A stretch of DNA of 64,000 bases from Gnetum montanum (taxonomy: Eukaryota; Streptophyta; Gnetopsida; Gnetales; Gnetaceae). The notes under the pieces were generated by a model. That model saw only the letters and a program-made list of their open reading frames with translations, did not search any database and was not told the origin of the DNA. Made by a program: the position numbers and the translations under genes. The stretch's first letter is position 1; every line of letters starts with the position of its first letter. Location: positions 14,674 to 78,673 of the forward strand of contig MNCI01029067.1 of the NCBI GenBank assembly GCA_015680685.1, in the 5' to 3' direction. Positions 57,098 to 64,000 of the stretch are shown one piece after another.

Positions 57098-60035
57098 AAC
57101 CCCCATTACTAAATGAAAAATCGTCCTCAAGTTAAACAAAATGAAGAAAAAGCTCTTTACAAAGTATTAGAAAGGTATGAGATTATTGATTAACTTAACT
57201 AGACACACAAATTAACTTTTCCATGTTGTCGTGGTATTTTTAAAAAATGGATACATTATGACAAAACAACAAAACTTGGGAAAAACTCATGTAGTTTCTA
57301 GAGGTAGTGGTCTTCCATGGTTTGCTTCCCCTTGTTCTTAAGCTTGTGGAAATTGTAGTGATTCAAGAGAACCTACAACTTCTTCTCATCCATTCTTAGG
57401 TCTTGTACCATCTAGGCTGATGAGCTTATGTGTGTTGGAATTAGTACATCCCATGGACATGGTAGCTATGGTAACATCTTATTTGCTTTCATGTAGCAAA
57501 CTACAAACTTCTATCATTCATCCTTGAAGGCCTTGGCCTTTTCTTTAAATTAATGGTGATTCATCTATCTTTTGGCTAGGTCTAAGGCTACATCTCTTTG
57601 TCATGGTAGTAAGACTTAATTGCTTTTAATTCTGAGCTTGCCACATGGAGTTTTTGTAGAGCACTTTTTCTATCTACAAACTTCTTTTCATATAGTGCAT
57701 AGGTGGCTACTACTTGTTACTCTAACTCACTTTTAGGTTGACATACTATTAACATGGCAAGGTTGGTATAGCAAAGGTTAACTAATGTCATGTACTCTTT
57801 CAAATCTTTAGTCTATAGGACCTTATTTTTTACTTCTACTTGATGGACCAAGGCATAGCTATGCAAGATTAGCTACTAGTTAGAATTTTGCACAAACATG
57901 GAATTGATGAAGGCCTTTTCAATCTAGATTTCTTTTTCATTAATCTATTTGTACATGTTCATTTGGTCTTGAAAGTTCTTATTCATCTTTTCATGTTTTT
58001 TTGGCCTCATTTTACCATGTGCTTATCTCAATTGTAGATTTTTTATGTATTGCATGGACCTCCTTGATTATAAAGATTCAATTTTCTCTAGCCAATCTAC
58101 TTATGTCTTGATTGATCCTCATCAATTGTTCTCTCAATTGGTAAACACTTTCTTTCAAAATATTTTTTTATTTCTCTATAGTGGTTAATCTTACATTATC
58201 AGTAGCAAGCTATTTATTCTCCTCTTGTGCAATGGTCAATTCCTTCTTATGGGCACATGTTTAAGCTTTAGTAGCTAAGGTATTCCAGACCACTTTCTTC
58301 TTTTCTGGTTCTATAGCTTTATTCTATTCAATCAAATGGCCTAGTTTCTCTATTTAAAATTCTTTCCACTGGTCAAGTGTGATGAATTTGGTAGGGTCCC
58401 ATATTTTAGCTCTCAGGGTGATCAATTCTTGTTGCAATCAATGCACTTTTATTTTTGCATGCTTTGCCTTGGTTTCTACCATGACCAGCTTCCTTTTTGT
58501 GGTGATGAGGGCTAACTGAACTATAGTGACATCATTGGGGATATCAGAAAAATTTTTCATCACCTGTCTAGTCTATAGCAATCTGTGAAGAACATCCTCA
58601 TGAGCTATAGGATTCATCAAAGTTCCAATTAGCATTTGGACATCTCTAGTTCCAATCAAGTCTACCAGGGGCATAACAAGCACATTAAAATATTCTTTAA
58701 TATGGTCTATGATAACTTTTGCTACATTTTCCACATCTTGGTGCTAAATAACCATGACTGTAGCACCTTCTCCTATTTCAAGCATTACTTAAAAAGAAGC
58801 AATGTTTTTAGAGATCTGTTGTGATCATTAGGCTTCTCCTCTTGATTCTAAGGAAATCTGCCCCCTTGATGGACTAGTAGAGATGATGGATATCATGGCA
58901 TCATTGATGAATTAAAAGAAGTTTAATTCATCCCTATTTTTTCAACTAAGGGTTTTAGCTATATGCTACAGATGACTCATTGTAGGCTAGTAATCTTGTG
59001 GTGGTGGTGGTTGGACTTGTGGCTCTCATCATTTCCTAGGCTCTTACTCTGTTTCCTTTTCTAGTTTTGCCTTCTTTTTTGGTTCTTGTTCTTGTTCATC
59101 ACCAAGGTCTTTTCTTGGTTCTATGTGTTTAAGAAACTCAGAGAAAGAAGAATTTTGAGCCCTCTTGGAAATGTCATTAGTGTATCCTAGGATTCTGACA
59201 TGCTTGCATAGCTTCTTGATCAGGCAAGCGAATGGAATTGTTAACTTCCCTACCTTCTTATCTTTGACCCACCTTTGAATTTTCATGAAGTATAATTGAA
59301 GAAGATTGACATTGTATTTTTTCACTAATATTGCACTTCCCCTAGGCCCATAGGTTGATATTCTATTGATCCCTCTAGTTGGGAAGAGGTGGTATGTGTT
59401 TATCTTAAAATAAGTCCTCTCTTCTAGAGTCAACTCATTGCATGTTTTACTGTCTTTATTATATGCCTGCTTTACAACTTTCTAGTTTCTACATTGGACC
59501 TAGTGGATAGATGCACCAAGTTGGCCCCCACATTTTGTAGGTTTAGAGCCTCTATGATTGCCTTGACTAAAAAGGAAATAGTGACTCTACTAATGTTGAC
59601 TATAGTGCCCTCTTCCTTATTATGCCAAAATTGGTACATCTCATCAAGGTACCATTCCCCACTTTCAATGAGAATGTCTCATGGAGGTGATTCCTAAAGT
59701 TAAGTTCTAATTGCCTCAAGGGTAAATGACATGAATGACCCAAACGTCATTTCCACAATGACCATGGTCAACATGGATTTCTCCTGAATGGCTTCAAGGC
59801 ATTCCTAGGACAACATGAGGCATTGTCCTTGCACTGGAGCCTGTGGTTCTAGAGGTACTCCTTGGACGAACTGTTCTATAGCAAGATCCTCTTGATGAAT
59901 CCTAAATGACTGGGCCTCCTATTCTTTATGTTTGATAGGTGGGTCTTATTCTCCTTGTCGACCTCTACCACCTCTTGGATGTTTCCTTGCACCTTATAAA
60001 GGTCCTTCTTTTCATCCGTTTTTTGGGGAAATCTA
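57098..60035 (-). mobile_element. 3' internal part of a gypsy element with an extra ORF, minus strand
   Basis: This minus-strand piece leads into the LTR at 57097. It holds the extra ORF (59990-59040) and then about 1.9 kb that is probably coding in origin but badly decayed, followed by the end block before the LTR. No gag, RT or integrase is present. It ends near 60035 against the plus-strand LTR that starts at 60040. Confidence 0.65.
59044..59990 (-). pseudogene. Extra retroelement ORF resembling the plant transposon-protein domain
   Basis: The longest frame (59433-59044, 129 residues) reads 'KINTYHLFPTRGINRIS', 'YNVNLLQLYFMKIQRW', then 'GKLTIPFACLIKKLCKHV' and a charged tail with EQEQEPKKKAKLEKE. 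Upstream, broken frames give 'WYLDEMYQFWHNKEEGTIVN' and 'ALNLQNVGANLVHLS'. The order of a 'LLPT' block, a mid helix and a 'GKL.FPSLI..LC' block is that of the 'putative plant transposon protein' domain found in Athila/Tat-type elements. The position between the lost pol and the 3' LTR fits an env-like or accessory ORF. Function is unknown; the family match is from memory. Confidence 0.55.
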
Positions 60036-60039
60036 TAAT

Positions 60040-60655
60040 TAATTAAGGATTTGATAACGGATCACTATTCAAGCATTGTGTACCTAAACACACCTTATGT
60101 ACGATAATAAAGATGAACTTTATGATAAACCTTGCAGCATACAGGATGGATTAATTAGTGTTAATTATTATTTAATGATTTCCTAGTTGATTAATGATTT
60201 CTCTCACCCTACAACTCTCTTAGTTAAATACATTCAGTACGACTGCTTTGAGCATGCGTGTAGCACTTGGTAACCCAGTGAAAATTAGCGTTTGCTAATC
60301 CCAATAGCATTGCACTAGTTCAGGAAGGGTACGACAAGTGGGAATGGATACTGGTGTTAGGAGTAAGCAAAACTTAGTTAATGAGTAGTTAAATTAGATT
60401 AGTTACTTAGTTATCTCTCTTCCCCTTTTTACTAGTGCAAGATATAAAACACATAAAAGCCATAAAAATCATATGCCTCAAGCTTACCTAACCATAAAAC
60501 CATGACATACAAGTAAGTTTGGAAAGACAACAATTAACTAACACATTATTGTTCCACAAAGGCGCATAGGCACTTAGTCCTTGGAATTTGACTAGATCAT
60601 GCGTGAAATGCTCATATTCATATGGTTGAGTATAAGGGTATCTCGTTGCTCATCA
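60040..60655 (+). repeat. LTR, 3' part, of the right-edge element
   Basis: It aligns with the last three-quarters of the outer element's 5' LTR (from about 34905 on) and ends in CTCATCA. The promoter part is missing; the sequence to its left is the minus-strand piece. Confidence 0.8.
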
Positions 60656-60656
60656 T

Positions 60657-60674
60657 TGGTGCCATTGTTGAGGA
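60657..60674 (+). other. Primer-binding site of the right-edge element
   Basis: TGGTGCCATTGTTGAGGA lies one base after the LTR; it is tRNA-Asp type with decay. Confidence 0.7.
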
Positions 60675-60786
60675 TTTAGTTTTTGTGTGCTAAGTAGAAC
60701 TTAGGAAATCATTCACATTGTTGGAATGAACCCTTAGGGTTGGTGAAGAAAAAAATAATAGTACATTGCACACTGAACAAGACAAA

Positions 60787-63330
60787 ATGTCTTCTTCTTT
60801 GCACAAAAGCACTTCACTACCTAGGACTAACACAAGAAGCAATCAGCAGCAGGATACACATGATGTTGTTCTACCAATCCATCAATAGTTTCATGTGGTA
60901 TATATTCATCCTGATGAATATGTACTTGACTTCACATTTATTCTCCATCAAGACAAACAACTATGTTGGTGTGACTTGGAAGGTAATATAATGTTACCTC
61001 CTGACCATTCAGTCTCAAATATGCTTCTTTGTGCTCTTACATGAATAGGCATGCAACACTTACATGTAGAATACATTGCACGAGAATATGATTCAAGAGA
61101 CTATCATCCCACAAAGGTGCAATGTCAAAGGGATTTGTAATAGGAGAGACACCATAAGTCTTTGAATGGAAAATGGTCCAAGGATGCCCCCGACATTTTA
61201 AGCGAAATTGAAGGTGATGAACCTACCTTAGGTAGTTTCCCACATAATGATGTTCCTCCCCTTAACTTTGGCCAAGGGGTTGTGTATCAGAACCTTCATT
61301 CTACTATTCATAACCTAGGTGTTGATACCAACGAACACAAAGTATCCGAAAAAGGAACAAGAACACATGACAAAGGTGGGCATTCTGATTGCAATCACTA
61401 TCAAGGTAGAGACCACCAAAGGTAATACACATCATCATGGTGGCGGTTCTCCTTCTTCTTCACCTTCATCATTACCTTCACCGTCTCCTTCAGTGTCTAG
61501 ACATAGCCATAGAGAAAAAGATCATGAGGATAAGGGCAAGCAAAGTGGAAGTCACAAAAGAAATAGCCAAGATAGAGGATGAGGGCACTTTAGGAAATCA
61601 TGATATAGAAGAAGGAAGAGTAGGGAATAGCGTAGGCATCATAGATGCCACAAATGAGACGATCATGATGAACCCCTACTTACTACTCGAAGCATTCTAG
61701 ACATAACTAAGGCTATGAGAATTCCAAAAAGGCACCAAAAAGATAGTAGGATCAAGATGTTAGATATGAATAATATCTTAAAATTTGAAGGGGGATATAA
61801 CACTGATACTCAAAATCACTTCCAAGCATTTCATGATGTGTGTGCCTTGCAAAACATAGAAAAAGAGTGACAAAAACTTAAGTTGTTTCCACAGACATTA
61901 GTAAAAGAAGCTGAAAGCTAGTATTGATCCTTAGAACTAGAATCCATTCGTAGGTGAAGTACTATGTTAGAATTATTCAATGATAAGTACCAAACATGCT
62001 CCCAGGTGTCTAACATGTGAAAGCAAATCAAAGGATGGAAATAAAGAAGTCATGAACCCTTAGATGCTGCCATGCGACATTATTATGCACTATTACATCA
62101 TTGTCTTGGCCATGGTTATTCATAGTAGGATTAGTTACGCCATCTTGTAGATGGGCTTCAGCATGAAACAAGAAGAACCCTTAGGAGTTATGCCGAAGGA
62201 AGTTTATTCGAGCTTAGGTCCCATATAATTCATAGACTACTGGAGCAAGTTGCTAAAGAAGAAGGTGAGCTACAAAAGAGAGAGTATGTGGAAAATGAAA
62301 GAGAGAGTGTGTGAAAAAATATAACCAAGATCCTTCCCTTCAGAAGAAGGGAGTAAGATTTTGTGAGGATGAGGAAGAGTCACCACTCAAAGAGATGGTG
62401 AATAGGAAAACCTTGCCTATCCAAAATTTAACATCAGAAGTATCAACAAAGGTAGACCAAATGTGGGACTTTGTGGATAGTAGGTTTCAAACTATTCTCA
62501 AAGTAGTAGAGGAGTCTAGAGAGTAGGGTAGTAATTGTGACAAAAGAAAAAACAGAGAAGCAGAAAATGCACGTAATAAGGGTAAAAGTAAAGTTTCTAT
62601 TATTGAAGAGGTTGTGGACTCAAATACAGATGATGATAGTGAATGCAAGATATGTTAATACGACCATCCTAAGAGATGTTGCCCTATGATCTTACATTTG
62701 TAGGAGTCTGGGGTGTATGCGCTTAATCCATGATTAAAAAAATAGCAAACATCCCGACGGTTACCTTATCCCCAAGGTAACCCAAGGTAGTTCCACCAAC
62801 CTTTAACATATTATCCAAGTGGAACTCCACCACAACTGATTGAGAAACATCAATAGTGGCAGCACCCAAAATCATAGAGAATGCCACCACCAAGGCAACA
62901 ATATCCTTACTGACAACTTGACCCATATGGATATTATGTGCAACATCCAATCCCTCCACGAGACTCTGTTGGTCACGTTACCCCTCAACATCACTACCAA
63001 GCCCACGAGTACTATAGGACTTCCTCTCCTAGGAGTGATATTCCATAAGTGTACCATTCTTCAAATCCAGCCACATCTCTCCCACCAATACCTCCATTAC
63101 CACCTACTTTAGTAATGCAAGGTGAACTCCCTGCTCAACCACAATAACGTAATGCCGCAAGGGCTATTAATCCTCAACATACTATTGGTTCTAATAACCA
63201 TATGAAGAAAAGACATTTCTTTAGAACCAATAGTCCAACCAAGCCTTTGCAACCACAAGTAGCTAAGTCTTTGGATGTCTTCGTATCAAATAAAGCTTCA
63301 GATCCCCGTTTGAACCTAACACTGCATTCA
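60787..63330 (+). pseudogene. gag of the right-edge element
   Basis: The ATG at 60787 starts 'MSSSLHKSTSLPRTNTRS'. Later come 'FTFILHQDKQL', 'LSEIEGDEP' (61198 on), a Ser/Pro-rich run (61440-61500), 'LDMNNILKFEGGYN', 'VNRKTLPIQNLTSEVSTKV' (62398 on) and a knuckle reading C-K-I-C, stop, Y-D-H-P-K-R-C-C near 62646. The tail 'YPYGYYVQHPI'-like sequence ends near 63330. At least ten stops or shifts break it. Confidence 0.82.
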
Positions 63331-63339
63331 ATGCATACA

Positions 63340-64000
63340 GTCATGTTAACACATGTTGTAACTGATTGGATCAAATCTAGCCACCTTCTCAAGAAATTTT
63401 CTAATCCTAGGAGTCCCTAGATATATCTACAAATCACTAGGAATGAGCCATGCAAAGCTCTTTTAGATTTAGGCTCCGGTGTCAACCTAATATCCCAAGA
63501 AATGTACAAGGCTTGGAACCTGTCCCCATTAAAAAAGAGCAACATCCATTTAGAGTTGGTTGACTAGTCCATCACTGTTCCCTTAGGATTAGTGGAGGAC
63601 ATTGTTACCACTATTTGTGGATGGTCGTATCCAACTAACTTCCTAGTGATTCAAGTGAACAATAGTAAGGGGGGCTTTCAATCATAATGAGAAGGGCATG
63701 GCTAAGCACTATCGATGTGCACCTAGAAATCCATGATCTTTCCCTAGAAATATCTAAGGAAAATACTTTCAGAAAGATCAAGAAGAAGACACCCAATGGC
63801 TGATAGCTGATTAAGAACGCAGCTCACTTATATATATGGCACTATCTGAGGGTTTGACTTACGCTTACATAGATAGCATAGACGCATTATAGCAAGTCCA
63901 CCACCAACTTCCAAATCCAAACCTTAAAAATATCAATTGGGGGAAGTTGGAAATTCCTAAGAAATTTAAAGAAGAGCCCCTAAAGCTAAAACCATTGACC
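63340..64000 (+). pseudogene. Aspartic protease and linker of the right-edge element
   Basis: It reads 'HVVTDWIKSSHLLKKFSN', 'ALLDLGSGVNLISQEMYKAW' (63450-63520) and 'LGLVEDIVTTICGWSYPTN'. At about 63785 the 'aagatcaagaagaag' segment jumps straight to 'acacccaatggctgat', which removes about 100 bases present in other copies (the segment with CITY and CNxCAQE). Short AAGAAG repeats lie at the deletion point. Confidence 0.78.

Larger units (their letters stand above)
60040..64000 (+). mobile_element. Right-edge gypsy element, continues beyond the window
   Basis: It has an LTR end, primer site, gag (60787 on), protease (to about 63720) and linker. The linker is still similar to element 1 at 63920-64000 ('NWGKLEIPKKFKEEP'), which is beyond the point where the nested element lost pol. 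RT may therefore follow outside the window. Gag and protease contain stops. Confidence 0.82.

Overview
The window looks like nuclear DNA from a land plant with a very large, repeat-filled genome, most likely a gymnosperm. Almost all of it is decayed Ty3/gypsy LTR retrotransposons of the Athila/Tat type. They lie nested in one another and in both orientations, and their reading frames are broken by stops and frameshifts. A piece of Ty1/copia element, a piece of plastid DNA and one low-copy island with an intact gene complete the picture. The plastid piece keeps a clpP group II intron and a fast-evolved clpP. From memory this argues against pines and their close kin, whose plastid clpP lacks introns, and hints at another conifer group; I hold this loosely.

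Layout. 1-1650 is the LTR end, primer site and gag of a plus-strand element (host 0). It is interrupted by a pol-containing minus-strand element (element 1, 1651-10790), and more gag plus an LTR follow at 10800-12118. 12199-13380 is a minus-strand LTR with its upstream internal DNA. 13356-16330 is a plus-strand gag-protease-RT fragment (element G). 16330-17600 is unassigned but holds an LTR-like promoter. 17600-25158 is a second minus-strand pol-containing element (element F), ending in a head-to-head LTR palindrome (25158-25496). 25500-33300 is the low-copy island: a Dof-like zinc-finger gene (27111-28017) in a field of short tandem duplications, a copia RT/RNase H remnant (29690-30650) and a candidate TATA plus first exon (32539-32703). 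33940-34706 is an LTR split by the next element. 34707-48103 is an outer gag-protease element with no RT or integrase. A second such element (36770-43740) is inserted in its gag with a clean 5-bp target duplication. 48104-51240 is plastid-derived DNA in the plastome order psbB, clpP, rps12 5' exon, joined to a truncated LTR. 51690-60035 is a mosaic of retroelement pieces, including two opposite copies of an extra ORF that resembles the plant transposon-protein domain. 60040-64000 is a plus-strand element running off the right edge.

How the parts relate. The gypsy copies share a tRNA-Asp type primer site, a gag with a capsid-like domain and an unusual zinc knuckle, a protease, and a long 3' noncoding region with a conserved motif. 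Only elements 1 and F show RT, RNase H and integrase. The elements at 34.7-48.1 kb have lost all of pol between the protease linker and the integrase tail, so they could have moved only with enzymes from relatives. No gypsy copy appears able to move today. The Dof-like gene is the only convincing host gene.
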